Source: Papaver somniferum
Lineage: Eukaryota > Streptophyta > Magnoliopsida > Ranunculales > Papaveraceae
NCBI RefSeq assembly: GCF_003573695.1
Contig: NC_039365.1
Location: 132,767,466-132,831,465 of the forward strand
Length of the DNA: 64,000 bases
Direction of reading: 5' to 3'
Each line of letters opens with the position of its first letter. Positions within the stretch are counted from its first letter, which is position 1. The notes under the pieces were generated by a model. It did not search any database. It was not told the DNA's origin and saw only the letters and a program-made list of their open reading frames with translations. Below, in pieces: positions 11,899 through 23,630 of this stretch. The position numbers were made by a program, and so were the translations under genes.

Positions 11899-14761
11899 TC
11901 AGAATAATTGCTGGATTTTCCTGTAAGAAAATTACAAAACCAAAATAGTACAATGTCACTGATGGGTTGTTCTTTACAGTTATGTTAGATCTTCTAGGTG
12001 GTTTTAACTTAATTTCTGCGGTTAATGATTCAATGTTAGGAAATGATGTTTTTCGGATAATAAATTAGTTATCTCTTCTTGGTACCTGATATACCATTAC
12101 AAATCGAAACACTTTCGTTTATGGTTCTTATAGACATGAAAAATCACTGTTATTTTAAATGAGTGTTGTTGTAAAAAGGCTTAACCACCACTATATAAGA
12201 ATATTTGGAGTAATCAAGTGATCAGGACCCGTGCTCCAAAAGGTCAAGACTGTCCAACCAAGCAGACAAACCAAGACTTCCAAGAAACTTAATAGTTATC
12301 AATCATGTTAAAGCATTGTTTGGTTAAACCCGTGACATGGAGTTGTCAAATTTAGATGGTAGTATAATATTTCTAAAAATTACAGTAAAGTCAACTTTGA
12401 TCCTTTAGGTTAGAGTTTGGTGTTAGAGATACAGGACTATTCATGTCGACTTGCATTTACCCATTTACCCATGAAACCGAAAAACACACGAAGACATTCA
12501 TGAACAACTTGGTCATCTTTCAAGGTAAGCAATGTGAAGATTTATCCCTTATTACGGATTGATCTACGAAGAAATAGTCATTCTTTTTTATAATACCTTT
12601 GACAGTAAATATAAGTTCTTGCATAAGCTCTAATAAATATAAGTCCTTTAAAGATTTCAGTGAATGACCTTATCCACTGATTTGGTAAAAGTATTGAAGA
12701 AAAGGTAACAGGAGTTTGGGTTTGCAAATCTCTATGTTAATTCCGAATCCAACTTCTCTTGTTTTGAAAACTGACATGTGCGAATATCATATTCTTCATA
12801 TGCATCTAAGAGCCTAAAAGGAATATGGCAAGACCAAATCCCATATATATAATATAGTAATAGTCTCAAAACTTAACAATTTTCTCTCGGGAAGTACCAT
12901 ATCATGGAGGTGTGTCTCCATAGTCCCTATAAATATGGATAACCTTAGGTTCTAATTAATTTAAGGATCCCACTGGATTGTAATAAAGTACTACTTTATC
13001 TTTACATAGTTATCTCTTGTGTTTAGTGTTACTTAGCTTGTTCTGAATAGCTTATTACTTTATTAATTAATTTATGATTTCTTAGGTGTGTGTTATATAG
13101 TTTCTTACAAATATATATTGGAAACAACTCAAAGGAATTCTAATATAGTACATATCGGCTACGACACCAGGGAACTATCAGGTAAAGATAGTCTGATCGG
13201 ACTTCACGAATTCCATAACGAAGATTTTAAATTCGTAACTTAATGCAGTTTCTGTAGGAAACCTAGGTCTTTAGAGGATGATTCTAGCCGTAACTAGGAC
13301 ACAACGTTCTAGGAGTGAGATTCTAGTATCTAGAGAATCCTCTGTTAATAATGATAAACAAGTCTAGGAAGCTTACAATCAAAGCTAAGTTCATAAACTA
13401 GTTTTTACATTTACGAACTCCTTTGGTACCAAGTAAGCTCAACTTTTCAATATAGATAGAATCATGTAAGCACGTGAGAAGTTTTCCTTAAATTACAAAG
13501 AAGAATGTGCATCCGTGTATTTATCGATATAAGCTCTATGTACCAAAAGGTTAGCCTAAGAACAATGATTAAGTTGTTCGTGAACCATCAAGCAATAATG
13601 GAGTTCGTGTAACTCTTAAAGACAAAATTATTCATGAACCGTTTTGTGAATAATTTTTCGTCTCGAAATTTAGGAACTTTTTATATTAATGAGTACGCGA
13701 ACTATCCAAATCAGTTTGTGTACCTGCAGGACCACTTGGAATTAACCAGTTCGCGGCTGACTAAATTAGTTTATGTACTTGAGGATTCAAAAATGCCCAT
13801 GAACATCTCAAAATCAACCAGTTCACGAACAGGCAAAATCATTTCATGTATGTGACTTAATAAGATATTTATTCATCAAGTATATCATCAATAAATTCAA
13901 AGTTCGTGTATTGACCAAATTAGTTTGTGGACATGAACGTAACTGGATGTCTTCTAGGATCTTCCTTTACAATTAAGATATATGGAACAATAAATTGTCC
14001 TCAACCTATTATGTGGTAAGTTCTTTAGAACTCCCATTGCCTGAATTCGAGATCCGTCAAGTCTAGCTTAAACTCAAAATTTCTTCTTTGTAATTTTCAT
14101 CATAATACTAAAGTCATACAATGTTTTATCAGTAGATAGAATGGTCGAAAATATGAATAAATGTGATAGTTAGTCACCGGATACCACACCAGTCAGTTAT
14201 CTAGGTTTTCTTTTGTGTTCTTCCATGGTATATGATCTTACTGTAATATCAATATCACAATTAAGGATTGAAATTAGAGTCTTAGTTTATTTTAAAAGAT
14301 GATAAGAGAGAGATTATCATTATTATTCTTATTAAGAAAACATGTTTTTTTATGGTTAAATTTGTATATTTATAAAAGTTTCAGAAACTATTTAGATTTT
14401 TCACCTAGCGGAAAGCGTAAATAATTTCTCTAGTTGAAGATATATGGTTAGCTTTTTTTTTGTGGGTAATACAGAAGAACTCTCTTAGAAAATAAAATAT
14501 ATCAAAAAGATTTTCAGCATGATGAGCTATGCTTCAAAAATGAATACAAATAAATCAAGAAGAGCTAGACTAAGAAGATCAGGCACTTGCTGTAATTATG
14601 ACAGTGTAAAACGATATTCTCATTTGAGATCATGCTTTGTACATAATTTTTTCTATTTTAATATATCCTTTTCCTTTAGAGAAAAGAGAGAGAGAAAGAT
14701 AAAAAAAAATCTCATTTGAACTATTATAGTGTCACCATTTCCCCTCAAGTCTTAAAACAAG
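11899..14761. other. AT-rich region without a recognisable gene
   Basis: No convincing coding region. Around 13560-13930 a motif of the type TTCGTGAAC / GTTCGCG recurs, reminiscent of the GTTCGCGGAC motif inside the SIRE-like LTR near 48110-48290. This may be a very old LTR remnant, but I cannot delimit it. Short AG-rich and A runs lie near 14690-14710. Confidence 0.4.
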
Positions 14762-15064
14762 ATCTACACTTTTAACTTTAGTACCCTAATTTTTGTTGCA
14801 TGTAGCTGGTGCCATGGGTTAGTTAAAAAAAATTGTCGTCAGTTAAATTCCAAAACTACCACTTCTGAAACGCCACTACGGAAATCACTTAAGCACTCCT
14901 TTGAACACTCTTCAAGTTGTCTCTGACATTATTCATTTTTGCTACTCAGTTTTAACCTAATTTATATTGTGTGTAGTTGGTGCCATGAGTTTTGTTTTTT
15001 TAACAAAAAACAACCATCTATTGAAAAAGCAAGTTTCGTACATCATGGTTTATGCAAGGAATTA
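14762..15064. repeat. Dispersed repeat fragment shared with 52560-52925 and 55703-56110
   Basis: The stretch around 14860-14940 (CTTCTGAAACGCCACTACGG, then TTGAACACTCTTCAAGTTGTC) matches 52606-52700 on the same strand and 56050-55960 on the opposite strand. Within this fragment TGTAG(C/T)TGGTGCCATG occurs twice, near 14802 and 14972. Next to 52606 the family adjoins a decayed LINE ORF2, so it may derive from a LINE. Confidence 0.5.
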
Positions 15065-18000
15065 ACAAGTGAAAAGACGAGGGTACCCAAATACACCACA
15101 ATCTTTTTGTTCTACAAGTCCTCTTACCAAGTGTGATCGTCTATAGACAATGTCGAAATAATACATCAACTTCGGTATTCACACTTTGTGTGATCTTCTA
15201 TGAATACGAGATTGAGGTAATACGACAAACAAAGTTTGATACTTGATAATAGGTTCGGTAATAACCAAACTCTATAGGATCACTAACAAGTATGACGGAG
15301 TTAACGTATGTGTATTTTACTTTATTATAATAACAATTATGATGCGGAAATCAAAGTAAAAGACGCGACAATATTTTGTTAATGAGGAAAATGCAAATGC
15401 ATAAAAAACCCCGGGACCTATTCCAGAATTGAATACTCTCAGAATTAAGCCTCTATACAAAATCTAAACCAACTTCGTATAGTTGAGACCAAGAAGACTA
15501 CCCCTAGCTACTTTGTTCCCTCAGTATCCCCGCGCTTCCGACTTCAAGAGTCACGCACTGGTACAATTCCTTTGGATCGTATTCCAAACAGTAAAGGATC
15601 AACAAATCTGTTTGGTAACAACTCCTTAGATTCTTTTTAAGATAAAGATTTCTTAAGTCATACGCAAAGGCTCTCTCATTCAATCTAATAAACTCCTTTG
15701 CATGGTTAGATCAATCTAACTTTAACTATCGAAATAGTCAAGTCTAGATCCGCAATCAATCAATATAGATCTCAAAGAGAAACTATAAAGCGGTGCCGAT
15801 CTCACGCAACTAATCAATCGAATAAATCTGATTCTAGTTGGGTCTCAGCCGATCAAGGTTTGTACACACAATTCACAAGATACGAAAACCAATAAGAAAT
15901 CTTCTTCGTCTTTAAATCTTCTTTAATCTTCAATAAACTGCACAACACCACTTGAATATCTTGTGATCAATCACGCACATTGAGGAGTCTGTTAACAATG
16001 GATTATCACAAGATGTCTTTATATCTAACAATAGTTCTAAATATCTTGTCGATACTTTGATTTAGTTTGAGTGAATCTTATATCAGAAGAAAAGATTCTC
16101 AAGAATAAACAAACTAGGTGCAGTCAAAGTTTCAACAACCCTTAGTCAATCAAATCAATCGAAAACTAATAACACTGCAATTATCTAGTTTCCCACCAAG
16201 GGTACTCGTAGAGCTTCTTGATCCCGCAGAAGTCTTTAAACAAGCAGTCGTAAGATATTTCACCTAATTAGGATACTTTCCTCTCCGAATAGACGGCTCC
16301 ACCAGAAACATCAAGAAATGAAGTTTTCCTGTCTCTTAGGATAATTTACTAGAAATGCAAACTTAGGTATTTAAACCACGGATATTTGGACAACGAGGAA
16401 TTCCCAAAATCGAAAATATTCTCAAGATATGCAATGAATAGCAAAATTCGGTTTTCATAATTCCAATAAATGCTTGTCCAATATTTCCGAAATATCTCAA
16501 TAGAATATCTTCAATTAGTAAATGCACATTACTAATATTTATTCTCTAGATATATGCATTTAATTGATGGTTATTAAAGCATATAAAACCAAAAACCTTA
16601 ATTAAAAGATTCTCAATTTATTTCGGCACAAGATCACCTTGAGTACTAAGGAAATATCTTTGAACAATAAATGATAAGAGTTACTGCTCGTGTTCAAAGT
16701 ATGTTGACATGTTTTCACTGTAAATCCTTATTTCATATTTACATGGATTTACATTCTTGGAATCGGTCATACCACACTTCCAAACAAGTTCAGAATTGGT
16801 TTCCTTGTATTCCAAGACTACTATGTGATTGATCAAATACCAAAACACATACATGGGTTCAATCGGTTCTACCAATCACTAGGATAGGTTATACCTCAAG
16901 GATCGGTTCCATATACACATGGTATTTCTTGTGGTCAGTCACACCAGTTACCAGGACCGATAACACTAATTACAAGGTTTTATTATAAATACTCATGGTG
17001 ATTACTTAGGATCGTCTATACTAATTAATAAAAACCAGTCATACCAAATCATAAGTCAGGCATTGTGATTAGTTATACCAAGATACATAAGTTAAGATCG
17101 GTTCTACCATCTCACACATATTGGTCATTCAAAGATTTGCAATGAATAGCCGGACCAATAAGACTAATGATTTTCTTTTCGATTTATAAAACAAGTTCAT
17201 GGATTACTTCCTTTAAAAAAATGTAAAACATTGTTTCCTAAGATGAAATCTTCACCATAATCCATTCACATAATCATAACAATATATACAAGATTATGTC
17301 GATGTCATATCTACGAAGTTCAAAAGATAAGAGTTATACTTCGTTGTTTAATTCCCTAATACTATGATCATACTATTATGATCATGTCACATAATATGTA
17401 CAGTATATACAGCTTCACAGTTATGTTTTCAATATAGCACGACTTGAAAGATACGTTAGGAATGAAACAGTTCAAGTCAATATTACTAACCTCAAGTGGA
17501 AGGATGATGTCGTCGTTGTAGTTCGTTACTTCGTCACATTCTTCAGGTCTTCGGAGTAATACTTTTATGTCTTAACATTCCTAAACTTTCTAGTCTAACC
17601 TAAACGAAGTTTACTCTAGTATTTAATCAAGCGACTTTAGATGATTTTTGACACACTAAAATATGACAACCAAACTTGACATACCAACTGTTTGAGGGTG
17701 AAAACAGTTTCTGCTGATTTCGGTAATTTCGTGTGTGTGGGTGAGAAACGAGTTTAAACCCTAAACAATGTACTGCAAGGGATTACTTTGATTCGAGAGA
17801 TCAATCTGTAAAAATTCGGACTAAACCAAGAAATGGTCGTTCCAGACTTTCTTCAGTCACAAAGTGAAGGAGAAGGGTTGGTCTTAAGGAGGGAAGCAAA
17901 GAGAGTGTTGATACCAGAATAGTTGATTCTGGAGGAATAGTTGTTTGACGACTTGTATCAGAAAGTGAAACGTTGGTAGATTGGGAAGCTAACAAGTGAT

Positions 18001-18469
18001 TTCTGAGTGTTGTATTCTCCTGACCAAAAACTTCTTCTTTGGTGGAAATAGGTGAGACCTATAATACAAGTCACAATGAAACGTACACTGGTCTCGTAAG
18101 AAGTGGAAACTGTTGAGTAAATGGAAGAAAGCGGTTACGGGTAACGCCTGGAATTGATGTTTCCATAATGAAGGAAATGTTTCACCATTAATTCTTGTAT
18201 TTACTTACCGCATCACTCTTATGACACTTTCTTGTAACGGGCGTAGTATACGCCGCACGCTGTAAACCGCCAGACAAATACCCTGAAGAGCATCCACCAG
18301 TTTGTGACATGTTTTGATGTCTCGAGTGTTTTCGTGGAAAACGTGTAGCATGTTGTTATTGTTTGGAAAGTTAAGATTGAGAGGCTTGCCGGTTCGGTGG
18401 TGACCTTTGACGGCCGAGATTTTGCATCTTGAGAGGAAGGTTAGCCATTGATTGTGGTTACCTTCCGCT

Positions 18470-19340
18470 GGTAGCCAATGGCGTGGCCATGGTGTTGGCA
18501 TGGCTTGCGCATGCTCTTGGCGTGGCTGATTAGGATTTGGTGCCGTGACCAAATAATTGGCATAGCTAAGAGTGTGTCTTGGCCAAAGAGTTGGCAGCGT
18601 ATCCAAAGGTTTCCACAAGTAGTTTGGTGGCAAGTTTATACGACTGAGATCTGCATCTCAGGAAGAAGGATAGTCGTTGATTGTTGCAACCTTCCGTTTA
18701 GCATCCAGCGGCATGGAGGCATGGTTGTGGCCAAATTAGGGCTTTGCCACCGTGGCCAAATTAGGGTTTTGGCATCGTGGCCAAGATTTGGCATTGTAGC
18801 CAAGATATTGCCACAAGTCGTTTGGTGGCAAGTTTGTACGGCTGAGATCTGCATCTCAGGAGGAAGGGTGGTCGTTGATTGTTGGAACCCTCCGTTTGGC
18901 GGCCAGTGGAATGGAGGCATGGCCAGCACGACTCGTGCATGCTCTTAGCGTGGCCCAAATTAGGGTTTGGCACAAACCGTGGAACTTTGGATTCGCGGCC
19001 AAGAGGTTGCCACAAATTGTTTTGTTTGGTGGCAGGCTTGTACGGCTGAGATTTGCATCTCAGAAGGAGGGGTAGCCGTTGATTGTTGCAACCCTCCGTT
19101 TGGAAGCCAGCAGCATGGAGGCATGGCTTTGGCATGTTTTAGGCGCGGCCAAATTAGGTTTTGGCATAAACCGTGGAATTAGGCATTCGTCCAGGAGTTT
19201 CCATGCGTTTGGTGGCGAACATGGACGGCTGAGATTTGCATCTCAGAAGGAAGGGTGGCCGTTGATTGTTGCAACCCTTCGTTTGGCAGCCAGCGGCATG
19301 GAGGCATGACCGACATGGCTTTGGCGTGGAGGTGTGTCTG
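18470..19340. repeat. Tandem repeat block with ~190-210 bp units in the Tat LTR
   Basis: Units share GAGATTTGCATCTCAGAAGG-type blocks (near 18645, 18843, 19048, 19230) and CAGCGGCATGGAGGCATGG. Spacing between units is about 180-205 bp. The same block occurs in reverse orientation at 33730-34900. Long open frames across this region on both strands are by-products of the GC-richer repeat. Confidence 0.75.
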
Positions 19341-19362
19341 GCATGGCATGCCATTGGCACTA

Positions 19363-21045
19363 TGATAGACGCATTTATGTGTCTAATTTGTCCTCAATGT
19401 TCCGTATTGTTAGTACTCGATCTCTTACTTATTATGGTGTTTTATGTATTTGTAGGTATTTTTGGGAAATAAATATTTTTGGAAAATTCGGATCGAAAAG
19501 TTGCTCGGGGCACCCCCGGAAAAGTACTAAAAGCACCTTCAGATTGGATAAGGGAACCCCCAGGCGCCCCAGCTGTTAAAGGCGCCCATATTTTGGATTA
19601 GGGCACTTCATCTTCTCCATTTTGAATTTCAAGTTTTGGCGGGAAAATTGTGGCAGAATTAGGGTTGGAGGTTTTGTGCGATGCAGTGAGACTCAATGGC
19701 TGTAATTGTTTGGGAAGACTTGTTTCAGTCTCACAGTCGTGGTAAGGTTGTCGGAATTGATCAGAACTGGCTAAATCATCGAGTTTGAATGAATCAGGGA
19801 GTTACGGGTTTTGCTTAAGGAAACCCGAGAGTTGCTGTTCTTGATCTTGGAGACTTACGGAGTGATTCAATCACTCAAATGGGTTGGTATGGGCCTGTTA
19901 CACGTAAACAGGGCCGGTATCTATTTCAGATTCGAAAGAAGATGGATGTGTACGTGGATTATACAAAACATGGAAAGTGGTTAAGAGAAGATATTCACGG
20001 AAGATATTCACATGGATTGTACGCATTCTTCTGTGCATGGCGTGAGATGGAAGTGTGATAGACTACATCTGAGGCTTGAACATGAAGATTTGGAATGTGC
20101 TGTAAGAAGATTAACGCGTGAAAAGGCAAGAAAGGAAAGAAGATATTCCCGAGAATAATCCTCTTCACTGCCGAGTAAAATGGAGATCACTGGGATTTAT
20201 GACGGAGGATTTTCTTCACCTGTTGTGTATAAATAGCATCTTGGGGTATCACTAACTGGGGATGGAGAGTTAGGGGTGAAAACATAGGCACTTGGTGAGC
20301 TGTAGAGAAGAATCAGAGGTTGCAGAGTCGTTTCTGCTGCTGCTGCACCTCAAGAACACGAAGAACATAAGACGCACAGAAACAATCGTAACTTCTACAG
20401 TAACAACGACAGGAAGGTACAGGTCGTATTGCTACAATGACAGTGGCATATACTATTTATCGTATCTGTAACAGTGGGTTTGTAACGCTTCTCTTGCGTT
20501 GCAAATTACTGGTTTATTTGATATCTCTCATTTTCATCATTTGTAAGCACCTTTGAGCAATGAAATCATATTTTGAGCGTTTTTCCAACATGATGAGCTA
20601 GACCCCATTACTGGGACAATGCAGGAAGCAACTTTTCATGATTGTGGTAAATGAGTTAATTCTTTTATTGACTTTTTGCATAGATTTAATTGCTTTATGA
20701 TTTCTATTAATTACTTGTTATTTTGTTTGATGTCGCATGCTTAGTTTTAATTACTTTTGATGCGTCATGCTTATAACTTACAAATAATATTTTATGAAAT
20801 CTATTTTTGGCAAAGAACTAGAGTCACAACTTACTTTGTTTGAGCTATATTGTCTAGAGTTAATGACTGAACCACAACGATATGAAAAGTAGTGAATCCT
20901 GCGTCTCAGTGTCTCTTCATCTTGTGACCGTATTTTGTATATATATTTTCTTGTTTTTAGTATTTTCTAAATTTAAGCCGTAAATCAAACTCAACAAATT
21001 CCGAGTGAATGACAACCTTATTTACCATTATCTAAAATCCGATCA
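19363..21045 (+). mobile_element. Solo LTR of a different family nested in the Tat LTR
   Basis: The 1,683-bp segment begins TGATAGACGC and ends AAATCCGATCA (TGAT...ATCA ends). It is flanked by CACTA at 19358-19362 and 21046-21050. Removing it and one CACTA rejoins the 70-bp repeat text GGCACTATGGTGCGG. A TATA box (TATAAATA) near 20227 followed by a transcribed-looking GA-rich stretch suggests plus orientation. No coding sequence, primer site or polypurine tract is present, so it is a solo LTR. I cannot name the family. It is the youngest layer of this three-level nest. Confidence 0.88.
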
Positions 21046-21050
21046 CACTA

Positions 21051-21556
21051 TGGTGCGGCCGGCATAGTTGGTGTGCCTATGGTGCGGAGATGTGGCTGGC
21101 ATGTCATGCCATTGGCACGATGGTGAGGCTGGCATGGTTGGCATGCCTTTGGCACGGAGATGTGGCTGGCATGGCATGCCATTGGCATGGTGGTGCGGAT
21201 GGCATGGTTGGCATGCCTTTGGCGCGGAGATGTGGCTGGCATGGCATGCCATTGGCACGGTGGTGCGGCTGGCATGGTTGGCATGCCTTTGGCGCAGAGA
21301 TGTGGCTGGCATGGCATGCCATTGGCACGGTGGTGCGGCTGGCATGGTTGGCATGCCTTTGGCGCGGAGGTGTGGCTGTCATGGCATGCCATTGTCACTA
21401 TGGTGCGGCCGGCATGGTTGGTGTGCCTTTGGCGCGAAGATGTGGCTGGCATGGTTGGCATGCCTTTGGTGCAGAGATGTGGCTGGCATGGCATGCCATT
21501 GGCACGATGGTGCGGCTGGCATGGTTGGCATGCCTTTGGCGTGGAGATGCGGCTGA
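21051..21556. repeat. 70-bp minisatellite in the Tat LTR
   Basis: About seven units with GGCATGGTTGGCATGCCTTT at 21131, 21201, 21271, 21341 and later copies, giving a strict 70-bp period. One unit near 21411-21450 is shortened to 40 bp. The units contain short palindromes such as GGCATGCC. Stop codons are rare in every frame, which creates long spurious ORFs. Confidence 0.9.
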
Positions 21557-21797
21557 CATGTGCAGAGATGATGCCACTCAGTACGAGGGCTCTGTCGTAG
21601 AGCATGGCATATACATAAAAAAGGTACCCCGGTAATTTTACGCAGACATGTTGAGTGGTTCAATAAATGTGCTAGTGGCGAAATTATTACTCAAGTGTGA
21701 CGTCACTATTTGACTAAGGTTTTACGATTTTAACCCTAAGCTAAAAACCACCATCAACACCAACGCATGGTGAGTTAAACCGAGCTATGCTCTAACA

Positions 21798-23630
21798 ATG
21801 TCCCACTTTGTCAATTTTAGTGACAAAACTCTTATTACATATGGATAAACAAATCACAAAAGAATTCATTTTACATACGCTTGATTCCAAGTTCAACAAC
21901 ACAATAACCTGCATGTATTCGGCCAATAAATGTCGTTGTTGACATTTGAAGAACAAAAGCTTTTACTCCCCCTAAAGGTAAGAGAGGTAAATATTCAATT
22001 CGAACATCTTTGTTATTCCCATTTTGTAGTAAGAATTACTACGCAACTATATGATATGTTTTTTTATCCTCAGTCAATGCTTTAATTTTTCGTTAGATAT
22101 AACGTTCAAGCACAACTGTCCTTTCCTTAGTGATTGAAAATCACTTGTTTACTCCATATATTTCTTCCCCTTCTCATCAAAAAATGACAAAGGTTCGAGC
22201 AAATAAAGGACAAACCGAAAGGATCTTACAAATCTAAAATACTTGTAAACAACCTATAAGATTTAAGCACGAAGGTTTCACATACCACTTTAGATAATCA
22301 ATATTAAAACTGAAACTACAAGTAATTTAGTTTTAATATGTTATCAAGGAAACAATTTCCCGAAGAAATTTTCCCTAATAGTTTAACAAATCGATTAAGA
22401 AACTTAATTCCCTTGTTAAACTGATTGTGTATGTACAATCACTTATTTCGATAAGACCAAAATAAAGATCAAAATTAAATTTATTTCTCCCATCAAGCTC
22501 TAATTATTCAGACAATAACTTAAACCTTTCCCTTTAGACAAGACAAACACTAGGTTAGTTAACTAGTTTTTATTGTCAAGGCATTCAATTAGACTTTAAT
22601 AACCGAATTCTCCAATTTGATAAGTATAACTAAGATCAGAATTAACTTAGTTTATCTTATCCGTAATAACTTTGGACGAAACAAACTATCCCGGAATCAT
22701 TAAGAGCAAGTTCAATAAGAACTCTCCCCAGTGTGTTGTCATCCTCGCGGAGGAACAAAAGAACAACAACAAAAGCAAAATTTACCAGAGAAAGGTTGAA
22801 ACGGTTTTAACTAATGTGTGCCAATAGAAAAAGTTGAAAGCCTGAAACACATATGTTATGTTAAACACAACTTATGTAAACACAAATTGATTCAACATAT
22901 TGTGACTTTTCACATATGAGTTTCAATCGGAACATCTTATGATCCTTTGATAAATCCTACCAACATGGTCTAGAACTTAATTCCACTAAATCAAAAAGCC
23001 ACACAAACCATAAGGATCACATCATATGAAATCGAATATTAAGGTTAATAATAACCGAAATCAGATATCTCATAAACTCAAATGCAATACACCATAAATA
23101 TTCATTAAAGTATCAAGTGTTGAAATTACCTCAATCTTGTAGGAAATGAATTACAAATATAAGGCAAAAAAATGAGGTCATTCCGAGTTCGGACGAAGTT
23201 TTTATGTGCAAAACAGTTTTACACTCCTTCGTATGGACCAATCACACCAACCATCAAGACCAGTTACGGTGATTGCTTGTGATGGGTCATACCAATGACC
23301 AGGACCGGTTCCAGTGATTGTTTGTGATGGATCACAATACTAAACTGTTTTACACATAACTTTTGCATACAATGTCCGAAGTCGGTGATTTTTGACTCGT
23401 TTTAACCGTAAAAACAAGAGATACACATATATAATCAGTAGATATCAACATCATAAACTTAATATTACCGTTTATATCAAAATCTCAAATATATATAGAG
23501 AAGGTATGAATATTGAAGAAAATAAATCTCTCTAAAGATGTTAATTAGTGATATAATAACCGAGAGGTCATTTACTTCCTCACCTTTCAAAAGATTGAGC
23601 ACCAAGGTGAGCATGCACATTCTAACACAA
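21798..23630 (-). other. 3' untranslated region and polypurine tract of the SIRE-like element
   Basis: Next to the LTR end the minus strand reads a purine tract (degenerate here; AAAGGGGGAGAT in the copies at 36085 and 49437). The rest is non-coding and AT-rich. Copies of parts of it lie at 36085-36837 and 57380-58680, in the same order. Near 23220-23340 there are GACCGGTTCCAGTGATTG-type short repeats like those in the LTR. I see no pol sequence here. Confidence 0.7.

Larger units (their letters stand above)
17689..21759 (-). mobile_element. Solo LTR of the Tat gypsy family, itself carrying a nested solo LTR
   Basis: On the minus strand it begins TGTTGATGGTGG (21759) and ends ACCCTCAAACA (17689), the same termini as the LTR at 33177-35838. 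It is flanked by CCAAC (17684-17688 and 21760-21764). Joining the flanks restores the host LTR text seen intact at 51655-51705. Without the nested insertion it is about 2.38 kb. It has the two tandem-repeat blocks typical of the family. No internal region is present. Confidence 0.92.
15070..21797 (-). mobile_element. 3' LTR of the SIRE-like complex, interrupted by a nested solo LTR
   Basis: The LTR sequence is 15070-17688 plus 21765-21797, about 2.65 kb. It starts on the minus strand as TGTTAGAGCATAGCTCGG and ends near 15070 as CTCGTCTTTTCA. It contains the family hallmark CCCCGGGACCTA near 15410-15420. Short repeats of the type GATCGGTT/ACCAATTACCAGGA run through 16880-17110. A solo Tat LTR splits it at CCAAC. 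The sequence to its right (from 21798) is the polypurine tract and 3' untranslated region of the same element. Confidence 0.8.

Noticed and set aside
18205..19579. Series of 60-156 codon ORFs
   Set aside because: They follow the tandem repeat block of the solo LTR and its flanks on both strands. No domain or start context supports them.
21048..21605. Long overlapping ORFs on both strands (up to 185 codons), Met/Pro/His- or Trp/Gly-rich
   Set aside because: They are translations of the 70-bp minisatellite. The repeat lacks stops in all frames and the unit length is not a multiple of three, so no single protein repeat is maintained.
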